Shown here: positions 24,610 to 34,226 of the stretch, in pieces | Layout: each line of letters begins with the position of its first letter | How positions within the stretch are numbered: position 1 is the first letter of the stretch | From: an uncultured Bacilli bacterium | GTDB taxonomy: Bacteria; Bacillota_I; Bacilli_A; RF39; UBA660 | Direction: 5' to 3' | Length of the DNA stretch: 61,375 nt | Assembly (NCBI GenBank): GCA_910586295.1 | Contig: CAJUGE010000016.1 | Coordinates: forward strand, 1-61,375 | Notes under the pieces: model-generated | Told to the model about the DNA's origin: nothing | The model's database searches: none | Seen by the model: only the letters and a program-made list of their open reading frames with translations | Translations under genes and position numbers: made by a program

Positions 24610-26325
24610 ATGAGTAGTGGAATAATATTAGGCGCTATTGGAATATATACTTTAGGATTTGGACTTATGGTATTTACTATATATATAATTAGAAAGAGAA
24701 ATAGAGATAAATTAGAGAAAGAACTTTCTAGGCTTGAAACTTTAAAGAACTTAATAATTTCACCGTCAATTTTAACTGAGATGGAAAAAGTTAAGACTCT
24801 TCTAAATAGTGAGAAAATGGAAGATAAATATAACAAATGGGATAAGCGATATAAAAAAATAGAGAGAGAAGATATTCCCAAACTTACCGATAAACTTACA
24901 GATGCTGAGGCTTTAATAGAAGAGAAGAATTTTAAAGAGGCTTCTTTTAGTCTTGCAAGAGCAGAATTGGATATTTATTTTGTTAAAACGGATATGGAAT
25001 TACTACTAGATGACATTAGAGAGATTACTCAAAGTGAAGAAAGAAATAGAAATGCAGTTACTAAGCTTAAAACTTTATATAGAGAAATAGTTACTAAGTA
25101 TAATAACAATAAAGGTGACTATAAAGGAATGGAAAAGTCTATAGATTTACAGTTTGATAATATTAATAAACTTTTTAGTGCTTTTGAAAGAGTAATGGAA
25201 AATAATGATTACGAAGAAGTCGCAAAGATTACTCATGCATTAGATGATTTAATTAAGAATATTAAAGTTGTTATAGATGAGACACCTACTGTTATTTTAA
25301 TGTGTACAATGATACTTCCTAAGAAGATAAATGAAATCAATAATCTATCTCTTAAGATGAAAAAAGATGGTTATAATATAGACTATATGAAATTAGAACA
25401 TAATATTGGTGAAGCACAAAAGAAGATAAGTGAAATATATGATAAGCTTAAGGTTCTTAATTTAGAAGATTCTATTTTTGAACTTAAGACAATATTAGAT
25501 TATTTTGAGAGTCTGTATGGAGACTTTGATAAAGAAAAACAAAGTAAGAAAGAGTATGAAATGTATATGTCTACTATTACTGAGAAACTAAGTAGATTAA
25601 CAAATGTAATTAAGAATATTTATGTGGAACTAGATGAACTTAGAGAAACTTATGCTTTGACTCAAGATGAACTTAATAGTTTAGATATAATAAACAAAGA
25701 ATTAGTCATGGAAAAAGACCAATTTAAGCAAGTAAATGATAGAACTTTAACAAAAGTGACTCCATATAGTCGTCTTGCTAAGGAATGTGAATTAGTAAGT
25801 GTGAAAATTGCAAAGACTGAAGATGATTTGGAATCTATAATGAAGAGTCTTGGAAGTCTTAAAGAAGATGAAGTACGTGCAAGAGAACAACTTACTGAAA
25901 TAAGAGCTATTTTGAAAGATGCTAAAAATAAAATTAAAGAATATAAGTTACCTGTAATTCCTAAAGTTTACTATGTAGAACTAGATGAAGCTAAGGAAGG
26001 AATTATGTCCATAGTTAAAGAACTAGAAAAGAAACCTATTGTTATAAGTGATTTGAATACTAGAGTGGACACTGGTAGAGACTTGGTTCTTAAATTATAT
26101 ACACACTCTAAGGAGTTAACTAAAACTGCTCAGATGGCAGAACTAGCAATGGTTTATGGTAATAGATACCGTTCTACTTATAGAGAAATAGATATTGATT
26201 TAAGAAAAGCAGAAAATGAGTTTAGAAAGGGAGATTATAAAAAGAGTTTAGAACTTTCTTTAAATACACTTAATATTGTTGAACCTGGAATACACAAGAA
26301 GTTATTAAGTGCTTATGAAGATTAA
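24610..26325 (+). CDS. ezrA: Septation ring formation regulator EzrA
   Basis: I use ATG 24610 (AGGTGA upstream); the GTG immediately before it at 24607 is an alternative. The 571-residue protein has one N-terminal membrane helix (about 5-25) and a cytoplasmic run of spectrin-like helical repeats, with the family's closing signature AELAMVYGNRYRSTY followed by AENEFRKGDYKKSLELS. EzrA binds FtsZ at the membrane and limits Z-ring formation to midcell. It is followed after 18 nt by ftsK. Confidence 0.9.
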   Translation: MSSGIILGAIGIYTLGFGLMVFTIYIIRKRNRDKLEKELSRLETLKNLIISPSILTEMEKVKTLLNSEKMEDKYNKWDKRYKKIEREDIPKLTDKLTDAEALIEEKNFKEASFSLARAELDIYFVKTDMELLLDDIREITQSEERNRNAVTKLKTLYREIVTKYNNNKGDYKGMEKSIDLQFDNINKLFSAFERVMENNDYEEVAKITHALDDLIKNIKVVIDETPTVILMCTMILPKKINEINNLSLKMKKDGYNIDYMKLEHNIGEAQKKISEIYDKLKVLNLEDSIFELKTILDYFESLYGDFDKEKQSKKEYEMYMSTITEKLSRLTNVIKNIYVELDELRETYALTQDELNSLDIINKELVMEKDQFKQVNDRTLTKVTPYSRLAKECELVSVKIAKTEDDLESIMKSLGSLKEDEVRAREQLTEIRAILKDAKNKIKEYKLPVIPKVYYVELDEAKEGIMSIVKELEKKPIVISDLNTRVDTGRDLVLKLYTHSKELTKTAQMAELAMVYGNRYRSTYREIDIDLRKAENEFRKGDYKKSLELSLNTLNIVEPGIHKKLLSAYED

Positions 26326-26343
26326 CTAGAGGTGAAGTAAATA

Positions 26344-28635
26344 ATGGCAAAAAATAAAACTAAAAAAGAAGATAAAAAGCAAGAGTTTCCTTATGCAAAG
26401 GAAATTGAAGGCTTGTTTTTGATTTTAATAGGAGTTTTGGGGTTTGGTAAATTTGGACCAGTTGGTAGAGTTATAAGGAACTTTGCAGTGTTTCTATTTG
26501 GTAACTGGTATATTTTAGCACTTGTAATTTCTATTCTTTTAGGTGCAGTTATAATTATAAAGAGAGATAAACCTAATTATTTTAATGCAAGGCTTGTTGG
26601 TGTTTATATGATTTTGATTTCAATTTTGCTTTTAGCACATTTGGAGTATGTCAAAAATAATAATGTTACTGGAGTAGAAATATTGAAGCAGACTATGAAT
26701 AATATCACTGCAACGTTTTCTAGTCCTTCATTAATTAGCCATACTGGAGGAGGTATAATAGGAGGACTTCTTTCAACAGCATTTGTATCTTTATTTGATA
26801 TTCCTGGAACTTTAATAGTTTGTGCAGTAATAGCAGTATTTGGTACAATTATGCTTTTCAATATTACTCTTTTAGATATTATAAATTTCATTATTAAACC
26901 ATTTAGAAGAAAGAAAAAATCTATTGAGGAAATGAGTGAAGAAGGAGAACGAGATTTAGATGAAAGGAATAGAATAGAAGACGAGAAAAACGATGGTAAA
27001 GTGGTTATTACTAATATTAGTGAGATAACTAGACCAACTCCACTTGAACAATATCATGAAGATTATAAGAAGCCTAAAGAAGTAATTGAAACTACTGAAG
27101 ATTTAATCACTAATTTAGATGTTGCTAATACAAAGCATGAACCTCAGATAAAAGGAGATTATACTCTTCCTCCTATAGATTTATTGCAAGGTAGTAAGAA
27201 TAAAGGTAAAGTTAATTCTACTGAGTTTATTACTACTAATAATAAGATACTCGAGCGCGTGTTTATGGATTTTGGTATTCAAGGTAAAGTTACTCAAGTT
27301 CATGTAGGGCCTACTGTTACGCAGTATGAGGTTGAAGTTAGAGCAGGCACTAAGTTAAGCAAGGTTACTAGCATTAATAAAGAAATTGCTTTAGCGCTAG
27401 CTGCAAAAGATGTTAGAATACAAGCACCTATTCCTGGCAAAAGTACTATAGGTATAGAGATTCCTAATCCTGTTACAAGCGAAGTTAAGATGAAAGATAT
27501 TTTAATGGGTATTCCTAAAAAGTTAGATGGAGCTAAGTTAGTTGCTCCTTTGGGTTTGGATATTATGGGAAATATTCAATATTTTGATATTAGTAAAGCT
27601 CCACATATGTTAGTAGCTGGTTCTACTGGTAGTGGTAAGTCTGTTTGTATTAATAATATAATAAGTTCTATTCTAATGAGAGCTAAACCAGATGAAGTTA
27701 GAATGATTTTAGTTGATCCTAAAAAGGTTGAACTTAATTGCTACGAAGGTGTACCTCATTTAATGAGACCAGTGGTTTGTGATCCTAAAAAGGCGGCTGT
27801 TGCACTTCAAAAAGTTTGTATGATAATGGATGAAAGATATGATATGTTTGCTGCTAGTGGTACTAGAAATATTGCCTCTTATAATGAATATGTAGAAAAT
27901 AATCAAAAGAGTAGACCAGGATTAGAAAAGTTACCATATATTTTGGTAATTATAGATGAACTTGCTGATTTAATGATGGTGGCAGGCAAAGAGGTTGAAG
28001 CTTCAATTATGAGAATTACACAACTTGCACGTGCGGCTGGAATACATTTGATTGTTGCTACACAAAGGCCTAGTACAGATGTAATAACTGGAATTATAAA
28101 GTCTAATATTCCTACTCGTGTAAGTTTTATGGTTTCAACAAATGTAGATTCTAGAACAATCCTTGATATGTCTGGTGCAGAGAAACTTTTAGGTAGAGGA
28201 GATATGTTGTTTCTTCCTTCTGGGGAGCCTGTTCCTATAAGAATTCAAGGTAGTTATGTTTCAGATGAAGAGATAAATCGTGTAGTTGATTTTGTAAAGG
28301 CTCAAGGATATCAAGTTAAAATGGAAGAATCAATGCAAGATTTGGATAGTAGCCCTAAGGAAGAGATGATGAAACAAGAAAGTGCAGTTAATGGAGGTAA
28401 TGGTGACCTTGGTAGCGAAGATGCTTTATATAATGATGTGGTAGAGTTTGCTATTCGTTCAGGTAAAATAAGTGCCTCTTTAATTCAGAGAAAGTATAGA
28501 GTTGGTTATAATAAGGCTGCTAGAATGATAGATATGTTAGAAGAAAATGGTGTTATAGGACCTCAGAATGGTAGTAAGCCTAGAGAAGTTTTGATGACAC
28601 TTGGAAGTGATACAAATAATGGAGGTGAAGAATAA
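26344..28635 (+). CDS. ftsK: DNA translocase FtsK/SpoIIIE
   Basis: The 763-residue protein has about four membrane helices in the first 180 residues, a charged linker, the alpha domain (VTQVHVGPTVTQYEVE), a RecA-like motor with Walker A AGSTGSGKSV near residue 427 and Walker B YILVIIDELADLMM, and a C-terminal gamma winged helix (ISASLIQRKYRVGYNKAARM) that reads polar DNA sequences. It pumps chromosomes across the closing septum; in spore formers the same protein moves DNA into the forespore. The following deoD start overlaps its stop by 1 nt. Confidence 0.95.
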   Translation: MAKNKTKKEDKKQEFPYAKEIEGLFLILIGVLGFGKFGPVGRVIRNFAVFLFGNWYILALVISILLGAVIIIKRDKPNYFNARLVGVYMILISILLLAHLEYVKNNNVTGVEILKQTMNNITATFSSPSLISHTGGGIIGGLLSTAFVSLFDIPGTLIVCAVIAVFGTIMLFNITLLDIINFIIKPFRRKKKSIEEMSEEGERDLDERNRIEDEKNDGKVVITNISEITRPTPLEQYHEDYKKPKEVIETTEDLITNLDVANTKHEPQIKGDYTLPPIDLLQGSKNKGKVNSTEFITTNNKILERVFMDFGIQGKVTQVHVGPTVTQYEVEVRAGTKLSKVTSINKEIALALAAKDVRIQAPIPGKSTIGIEIPNPVTSEVKMKDILMGIPKKLDGAKLVAPLGLDIMGNIQYFDISKAPHMLVAGSTGSGKSVCINNIISSILMRAKPDEVRMILVDPKKVELNCYEGVPHLMRPVVCDPKKAAVALQKVCMIMDERYDMFAASGTRNIASYNEYVENNQKSRPGLEKLPYILVIIDELADLMMVAGKEVEASIMRITQLARAAGIHLIVATQRPSTDVITGIIKSNIPTRVSFMVSTNVDSRTILDMSGAEKLLGRGDMLFLPSGEPVPIRIQGSYVSDEEINRVVDFVKAQGYQVKMEESMQDLDSSPKEEMMKQESAVNGGNGDLGSEDALYNDVVEFAIRSGKISASLIQRKYRVGYNKAARMIDMLEENGVIGPQNGSKPREVLMTLGSDTNNGGEE

Positions 28636-29357
28636 TGGCTACTCCTCATATTGAGAGTGAAAAAAGTGATATTGCTAAGGTTGTAATTATGCCTGGAGAT
28701 CCTAGAAGAGTAGAATATATTGCTAAAAACTATTTAAATGATTATAAACTTATAAATGAAGTAAGGGGGGAACTTGGATTTACTGGTTATTACCGAGGTG
28801 TAAGAGTTACTGTGTTTTCTAGTGGAATGGGTATTCCTTCGATGGGTATTTATAGTCAAGAGTTATTTAGTGAGTATGATGTAGATACCATTATTAGAAT
28901 AGGAAGTGCTGGCTCTTATAGTGAAGAATTAAATGTGAATGATTTGTATTTAGCACTGAGTTCTTATTCAGAAAATAATTATGCTTTTGAATATGACGGT
29001 AATAAACTTAATTTAGTAGAGTCTTCGAAAGACATAAATGATTTAATAGAGAAAACAAGCAAGGAAATAAATGTTAGTTTAAAAAAAGGTGTTGTTCATT
29101 CTACGGGGGCTTTTTATACTGAAAACTTCGATATGGAAAAGATAAATAGAGAGCATGGTTGTAAATGTGTAGAAATGGAGACTTTTAGCCTATTTTACAA
29201 TGCTAAAAAACTTGGTAAGAAGGCTAGTGCTATTTTGACAATTTCTGATTCTTTTGTTACAGGAGAAAAACTTAGTAGTGAAGAGAGAGAAAAAAACTTT
29301 AATGATATGATGAAGTTAGCATTAGAAAGTGTAGTTAATTTAGAACATCAGGAGTGA
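28635..29357 (+). CDS. deoD: Purine nucleoside phosphorylase, DeoD type
   Basis: The 240-residue enzyme splits purine (deoxy)nucleosides with phosphate. Visible motifs are MPGDPRRVEYIA with the phosphate-binding loop, GELGFTGYYRG, GSAGSY, VEMETFSLFYNA with the ribose-binding Met-Glu pair, and TISDS with the catalytic Asp. It is about the usual length for hexameric PNPs. It starts on the TAATG overlap with ftsK (GGAGGTGAAG upstream), an unusual pairing of DNA transport with nucleoside salvage. Confidence 0.93.
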   Translation: MATPHIESEKSDIAKVVIMPGDPRRVEYIAKNYLNDYKLINEVRGELGFTGYYRGVRVTVFSSGMGIPSMGIYSQELFSEYDVDTIIRIGSAGSYSEELNVNDLYLALSSYSENNYAFEYDGNKLNLVESSKDINDLIEKTSKEINVSLKKGVVHSTGAFYTENFDMEKINREHGCKCVEMETFSLFYNAKKLGKKASAILTISDSFVTGEKLSSEEREKNFNDMMKLALESVVNLEHQE

Positions 29358-29376
29358 AATCTTGATGTTTATATAT
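29344..29376 (+). terminator. Possible terminator after deoD
   Basis: AACATCA (29344-29350) pairs with TGATGTT (29363-29369) across the stop codon. It is followed by TATATATAAAA rather than a clean T-run, so termination may be weak. Confidence 0.35.
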
Positions 29377-29431
29377 AAAAGTGTGAAATTAAAACTTTGA
29401 AACAGTTATAAAAACGCGAAAGAAAAAAATC

Positions 29432-29460
29432 TTGATTTGTTGAACAAAATATGATACTAT
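29432..29460 (+). promoter_or_regulatory. Promoter of the VWA/J-domain pair
   Basis: TTGATT, 17-nt spacer, TACTAT; GGGGG lies just before the ATG at 29486. Confidence 0.5.
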
Positions 29461-29485
29461 AACTACCTGTATAGGGGGAACTTTT

Positions 29486-30295
29486 ATGAGTATACAAGAT
29501 AAGATAGAAGCTTTAAAAGCAAAAAGAAATGGAATTATTTTAAGACAAGGAGAAAAAATTGAAACTAGAAGATCAGAAGGAAGTGTTGGTTTTTCTAATA
29601 TTAGTGGTAAATTAGATTTACTTAAAGAAAGACAGGACACTCCTACTCAATTTTATGTTTCTGGTTCATCTAATCAAGTACGTTTAGTGGTTATGTTAGA
29701 TATAAGTGCAAGTATGGAAGGAACAGAAATGGACATCTTTGAGGGCTTGAGTGAATTAATAAATAATCATAAAGATGATGATATAATAGTTACTTTAGTA
29801 GTTTTTAATAGAGAAATACAAACTATTTATAGAGATATGCCAATTGATAAAGTAAAGCCATATATTATAAGCACTAGTGGAAGTACTAATTTAAATGGTG
29901 CTTTATATAAAACACTACTTAGTTATAATGGAGTTTATGATATGGACACTCTTTTCATTACTATTTCAGATGGTGACAATAATGTTCATGAAATTCCAGA
30001 AAGTTTAGTTGTTAGTTTAATTGGAGAAATCTCTGGAGGAAAGAATAAATTCTATTTTCTTGGAGAAGCAGATGAATTCTATATGAAACCAGAAGCTGTT
30101 AGATTGCGAGCAAAGAAATTGGGATTTCGTGATGACCATATCACCATTTTTACTAGAGAATATTCTGGTAATAGAATAAATTTTAGCGTTATAAGTGATA
30201 TGCTTGATGATTTGCTAGAAAAAGGTGAAGTACGTGCTAATTGGGATGAACCTATAAAAGAAAATTACCTTCGTTTAACTAATGGAAGAAGGTGA
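29486..30295 (+). CDS. VWA-domain protein
   Basis: The 269-residue cytoplasmic protein has a VWA domain from about residue 65, with an intact metal-ion-dependent adhesion site: VMLDISASMEG (D-x-S-x-S), the Thr/Ser in TSGSTNLNGAL, and TISDGDNN. It resembles TerY-like cytoplasmic VWA proteins that act in phosphorylation or chaperone complexes. Its stop overlaps or abuts the start of a large J-domain protein, so the two are translated as a pair. Confidence 0.85.
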   Translation: MSIQDKIEALKAKRNGIILRQGEKIETRRSEGSVGFSNISGKLDLLKERQDTPTQFYVSGSSNQVRLVVMLDISASMEGTEMDIFEGLSELINNHKDDDIIVTLVVFNREIQTIYRDMPIDKVKPYIISTSGSTNLNGALYKTLLSYNGVYDMDTLFITISDGDNNVHEIPESLVVSLIGEISGGKNKFYFLGEADEFYMKPEAVRLRAKKLGFRDDHITIFTREYSGNRINFSVISDMLDDLLEKGEVRANWDEPIKENYLRLTNGRR

Positions 30296-30300
30296 GATTA

Positions 30301-33300
30301 GTGAATGCGTTTCAAGAGGATTGGCAAATTCCAGGTCATTGGTTTGATTATTATGAGTGCTTGGGCATAAGTGAGAATGCTACACAAGATGAAATAAAAA
30401 AAGCTTATAGAAAGCTTGCAAAAGAGAATCATCCAGATTTATATCCTGGAGATAAAGAAAAAGAAGAAAAATTTAAAAAGTTAAATATTGCTTATGAAAT
30501 ATTATCTAGTGAAATTAAAAGAAAAGATTATGATTACGAATATAGCAAGAGAAAAGCGAGTGCCAAAGCTAATACATCTCAAAGTCAAAGTACTAATCAA
30601 AATCAGTCACCAAATAATAAAGGTAATAATTCTCAGAAGAATGCTACACAAAATTCACCAATAGATTTTGATGAAATAGTTAATGAGTTTAGAAGAAATC
30701 CAGATAATAAGCGAGTTTTTAGAAATTTAAAAGAAGTTTTAGAAATTATTGTAACTTCTTTTGAAGATTATGCAAAATCAGTAGATGATATTTATCAAGA
30801 ATTATTTAGTTGTCTTTTTAATAAAGAAATAAATAAAGAAGAATATATTGCTTCTTCCATTGATTTAAAAAGTATTATAATAGAACAAATTAAAAATATT
30901 CGTGAGTTTGAGAGTAATAACAGATCTTTATTTAGTATTAATGATGATTTAAATATATATATTAAGAGAATTGATTCCGTAATTAGCGAATATGTTAGAA
31001 AAAGAAATGTTTTAAGTAAGAAATATTTTGTAATAGTTAATTTTAGTAAAAATTTTTATGAAGATGAATTAAAGAGATTTGGTGAAAATAAATATCTCTT
31101 TGTAAGAGAATTAAAGAGTAGAATAGAACCTATTGAAAAAGAACTTGATAACTTAGAAGATGACGTTTTAAATAGTAGAATTGATGTAAGTTTGTTTGAA
31201 ATCAAATTAAGCGAATTAAGTGTAAAATTTAATGAAGTTAGAGAATGGGTAATTTTAGTGTTTAATATTTCAACTAAGGATTCTAATATTGACTATATTA
31301 AAGATATTATTTTACACCATAGATTAAATGATACTAGTTCATATAAAAAAGAGATTCTTGAAAAAATACAAATTCAAGAGATAATGGTAATGGCAGATGA
31401 ACTTATAAATAATACCAGTCTATATAAATATGAGAATATTAGCGAGCTTTATAAAAGTATTATAAATAAATCAATAACAGAGAATGATTATATTAACTTG
31501 AAAAACAAATATAATAGTTTTAATTTGAAATTAAAGAATATTGATGTAAATAAGCATTTAGGTATAATAAATAAATTGGATATTATAAAAAAATTATTAG
31601 AACGTAATTATTTAAAGAACTATAGCTGGAACGATATTCTTAATAGTATTATTTCATATGAACGTAAAGCTAAGGCTATGGAAAGAGAAAAAATCGCTAA
31701 TAGACTACTAAAGGAAGTAGATTCTATTATGGAGTTTGTAAGAAGTTTGGTTGATACTTCTTTAACCTTTAAAGATTTATTAACTTCTTCACAGTACAAT
31801 AAAATAGCTTTTTATGAGAATCGATGTCAAGAAATTAAGACTGAAATGGAAAAAATTCATGGTTATGAGAGAGAAAAAGATAATATAAATTCTGCTATTT
31901 ATGGTTTGAAATTAGATTTAGATAATTTGTTTGGTGTGTTTAAATATTATAAGAAGTTTCTTACTAAAATGGTTTCATATGAAGATTATTTATCTTTATG
32001 TAATAGTCATACTAGTAAAGTAAAATCTTTATTTTTAGATTTAGAAAAATATTATAATATTCTTGGTAGAAGAAGTGAGTTAACTTCAGAAGAAACTTTG
32101 AGTTTTAATAGCAAAATCAATGAAATTTCAAATATATTTGAAAAGAATTACAATGTTTATTCAAAGTTGGATGTATTAACGTTTCAAGCAATAAGAGAAG
32201 GTAGAGAGACTTTCAAACTTAATGAATTTATTGCTAATATAAAGTACTGCTTTTTTACTAAAAGAAAACCTTTACCTAGAGGATTTGATAATTTCTTTTA
32301 TGGATTAAATTTATCTTCTTATAATGAGTATATTAATCTGAAAAGTCGAGTAGAATCTTGGATAGAAAATAATAATATAGAAAGTTTAAAAAAGAAAATA
32401 GTAAAAGATAAAATAGAAAATATGATTAAATACTTTCCAGAAATGTTAAAAAAACAAATTTTTATAATAAATTTATGTAGTTTAAATAAGACTAACTTTG
32501 ATTTAGTTAAAAGAGAAAAAGAAAAAGTAGTTCAATTTTTAGAAGAACTTAATCAGTTACTGCTTACCCATGCTGATGTTTTAACAAAAGAGGAAACAGA
32601 AAAATATTGGGAATCTTATCAAAGTTTTAAGTATCAATGTGATAATATAATGTCATCTAAAATAGACGTGATTAAAAAACTTAAAATGGAAACTCTAAAT
32701 TTGTTAAAATCTACTCAAGTAAGTAAAAATAAGATAATGGAAAGTGATACAGTAAGTGATGAAGATTTAAGAGAGTACATCCAGTCTTTGTTTAATTATC
32801 ATATGAATGTTGTAACTATTAAATTGATAGATAATCAAAACGATACTTTGCTTTTAGAAGAGAAAATTAAAGTATATGAAATGATAATGCATGAAATTTC
32901 TATGTTAAGAAGTAAAAACTCAAATACTTCAGAATTAGAAACTAAATATAGTTGTGAGTTAGAAGAAATTCAAAAGAAATTATTTTTTGAACAAAATAAT
33001 GGAAAGCCTGAAAGATATTTAGAATATTTGTGGAAACAAACTAAATTAGAAAAAAGCTTAAGTGATAGTTCTGCATCTGAACAAGTGTTTTTAGAATATT
33101 TGGAAGTAGTAGGTAGTATGGCTAAAGAAGAATACTTAAGTGATAATCCAATGACTGACGATGAAATTTTAAATTCTATTAGAGATATCGAAGCTAACCT
33201 AGCCTATTTAGTTGCTAAGAGAAAAGTAATAATAGATAAACACTTAAAAGACAATTCATTTAAAGCCATTATGCAAGAATTTGAATCTTCTATAAATGAA

Positions 33301-33333
33301 TATGAAGAACAACTTAAAATATTGAAGTTATAA
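30301..33333 (+). CDS. Large J-domain protein with long helical body
   Basis: GTG 30301 follows AAGGTGA at a good distance; GTG 30292, overlapping the previous stop, is an alternative. The product of about 1,010 residues starts with a J-domain (YYECLGISENATQDEIKKAY, RKLAKENHPDLYPG with the HPD motif), a polar linker rich in N, Q and S, then some 850 residues of charged helices with coiled-coil character and no membrane segment. The J-domain should stimulate a DnaK-type Hsp70; the rest is unrecognised. With the coupled VWA protein it may form a large cytoplasmic assembly, which is inference. Confidence 0.8.
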   Translation: MNAFQEDWQIPGHWFDYYECLGISENATQDEIKKAYRKLAKENHPDLYPGDKEKEEKFKKLNIAYEILSSEIKRKDYDYEYSKRKASAKANTSQSQSTNQNQSPNNKGNNSQKNATQNSPIDFDEIVNEFRRNPDNKRVFRNLKEVLEIIVTSFEDYAKSVDDIYQELFSCLFNKEINKEEYIASSIDLKSIIIEQIKNIREFESNNRSLFSINDDLNIYIKRIDSVISEYVRKRNVLSKKYFVIVNFSKNFYEDELKRFGENKYLFVRELKSRIEPIEKELDNLEDDVLNSRIDVSLFEIKLSELSVKFNEVREWVILVFNISTKDSNIDYIKDIILHHRLNDTSSYKKEILEKIQIQEIMVMADELINNTSLYKYENISELYKSIINKSITENDYINLKNKYNSFNLKLKNIDVNKHLGIINKLDIIKKLLERNYLKNYSWNDILNSIISYERKAKAMEREKIANRLLKEVDSIMEFVRSLVDTSLTFKDLLTSSQYNKIAFYENRCQEIKTEMEKIHGYEREKDNINSAIYGLKLDLDNLFGVFKYYKKFLTKMVSYEDYLSLCNSHTSKVKSLFLDLEKYYNILGRRSELTSEETLSFNSKINEISNIFEKNYNVYSKLDVLTFQAIREGRETFKLNEFIANIKYCFFTKRKPLPRGFDNFFYGLNLSSYNEYINLKSRVESWIENNNIESLKKKIVKDKIENMIKYFPEMLKKQIFIINLCSLNKTNFDLVKREKEKVVQFLEELNQLLLTHADVLTKEETEKYWESYQSFKYQCDNIMSSKIDVIKKLKMETLNLLKSTQVSKNKIMESDTVSDEDLREYIQSLFNYHMNVVTIKLIDNQNDTLLLEEKIKVYEMIMHEISMLRSKNSNTSELETKYSCELEEIQKKLFFEQNNGKPERYLEYLWKQTKLEKSLSDSSASEQVFLEYLEVVGSMAKEEYLSDNPMTDDEILNSIRDIEANLAYLVAKRKVIIDKHLKDNSFKAIMQEFESSINEYEEQLKILKL

Positions 33334-33437
33334 TTCAAAAAGTGCAATATTATAATGCTTTAATCACAAAAACTAAATTAAATATTTAAAAATCTTCTAA
33401 AATGTAATATAATTGAAATATAAAGTAGGTGATAAAA

Positions 33438-33905
33438 GTGTATAATTGTGCGAGAAAGGTTTTGGATTCTAGTTTGGTCTTGACATCTAAAACATTAGAT
33501 ATTGAGATTAAAAAAGATAATTTAAAAAACATTATTATTAATTATATTTTAGAAAGCTGTGTTGACTATAATCCGTCTACTGACACAAATGTAACTATGG
33601 TTGAGATAATTAATACAGTTGAAAAAAGATATAGAGAAGGAAAAAATGAATATTATTATTGTTATGACATATTATATGCGATAGTTAAAGGTATGGAATT
33701 AATTCAAGACAGCCATATAGATTTAATTAAGTCTTCTGGAAAAGACAGAATTTCAGAACCGATCTACGAGTTTAATAAAGATGGTATTTTAGTAACAATT
33801 ACTATTCGCTCAAGATCTTCGATGTATAAAACATTATTACAAGTATCTCGTTATTTTGATAAAAAATTTATGAATGAAGAACATAAAAGAACTTTGAAAA
33901 TCTAA
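33438..33905 (+). CDS. Hypothetical protein, 155 residues
   Basis: I choose GTG 33438, which has AGGTGATAAAA upstream; GTG 33429 lies on top of that site. The product is soluble (VYNCARKVLDSSLVLTSKTL at the start) and ends in HKRTLKI. No family is recognised. A terminator is built into its last codons. It may be a tail gene of the VWA/J-domain group or independent. Confidence 0.65.
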   Translation: MYNCARKVLDSSLVLTSKTLDIEIKKDNLKNIIINYILESCVDYNPSTDTNVTMVEIINTVEKRYREGKNEYYYCYDILYAIVKGMELIQDSHIDLIKSSGKDRISEPIYEFNKDGILVTITIRSRSSMYKTLLQVSRYFDKKFMNEEHKRTLKI

Positions 33906-33920
33906 ATACAAAGTTCTTTT
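33886..33920 (+). terminator. Terminator overlapping the stop codon
   Basis: AAAGAACTTTG (33886-33896) pairs with CAAAGTTCTTT (33909-33919), an 11-bp stem enclosing the stop codon, ending in TTTT. Confidence 0.8.
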
Positions 33921-34160
33921 ATATATGTGTTACAACATAGTATACAGCTAGTTGATAAAAGTTAACAGTAAGTGTAGGCACCGATGAAATGTTAAAAATC
34001 GTGAGTTTTAGTGGCTAAATAAAGTCAGAAACAAAATCAAGAGTTAACGAAATTTACTATAAATATTGTATCATATTTTTCACTTAAAACATTTTTCTAA
34101 GTGACTATAAGACTTTATCATAAATTAATCACACAACAAAATTCAAATACAACATGTAAA
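33921..34160. other. Intergenic stretch, no gene seen
   Basis: There is no convincing reading frame. A weak hairpin (CGAT/ATCG near 33982-34000) is visible but does not match a riboswitch known to me. The promoter for the next gene begins at 34161. Confidence 0.3.
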
Positions 34161-34189
34161 TTGACTTCTCAAAAAAATTGTCATATAAT
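34161..34189 (+). promoter_or_regulatory. Promoter of the MATE-kinase fusion gene
   Basis: TTGACT, 17-nt spacer, TATAAT; AGAAAGGGGAT precedes the ATG at 34227. Confidence 0.8.
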
Positions 34190-34226
34190 GTTTAAGTTTT
34201 CGCATAAAAGAAAGGGGATAATTAAA

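Noticed and set aside
33921..34160. Possible riboswitch upstream of the MATE fusion
   Set aside because: The promoter at 34161-34189 lies downstream of this stretch, so it would not be in the mRNA, and no known aptamer core was recognised.
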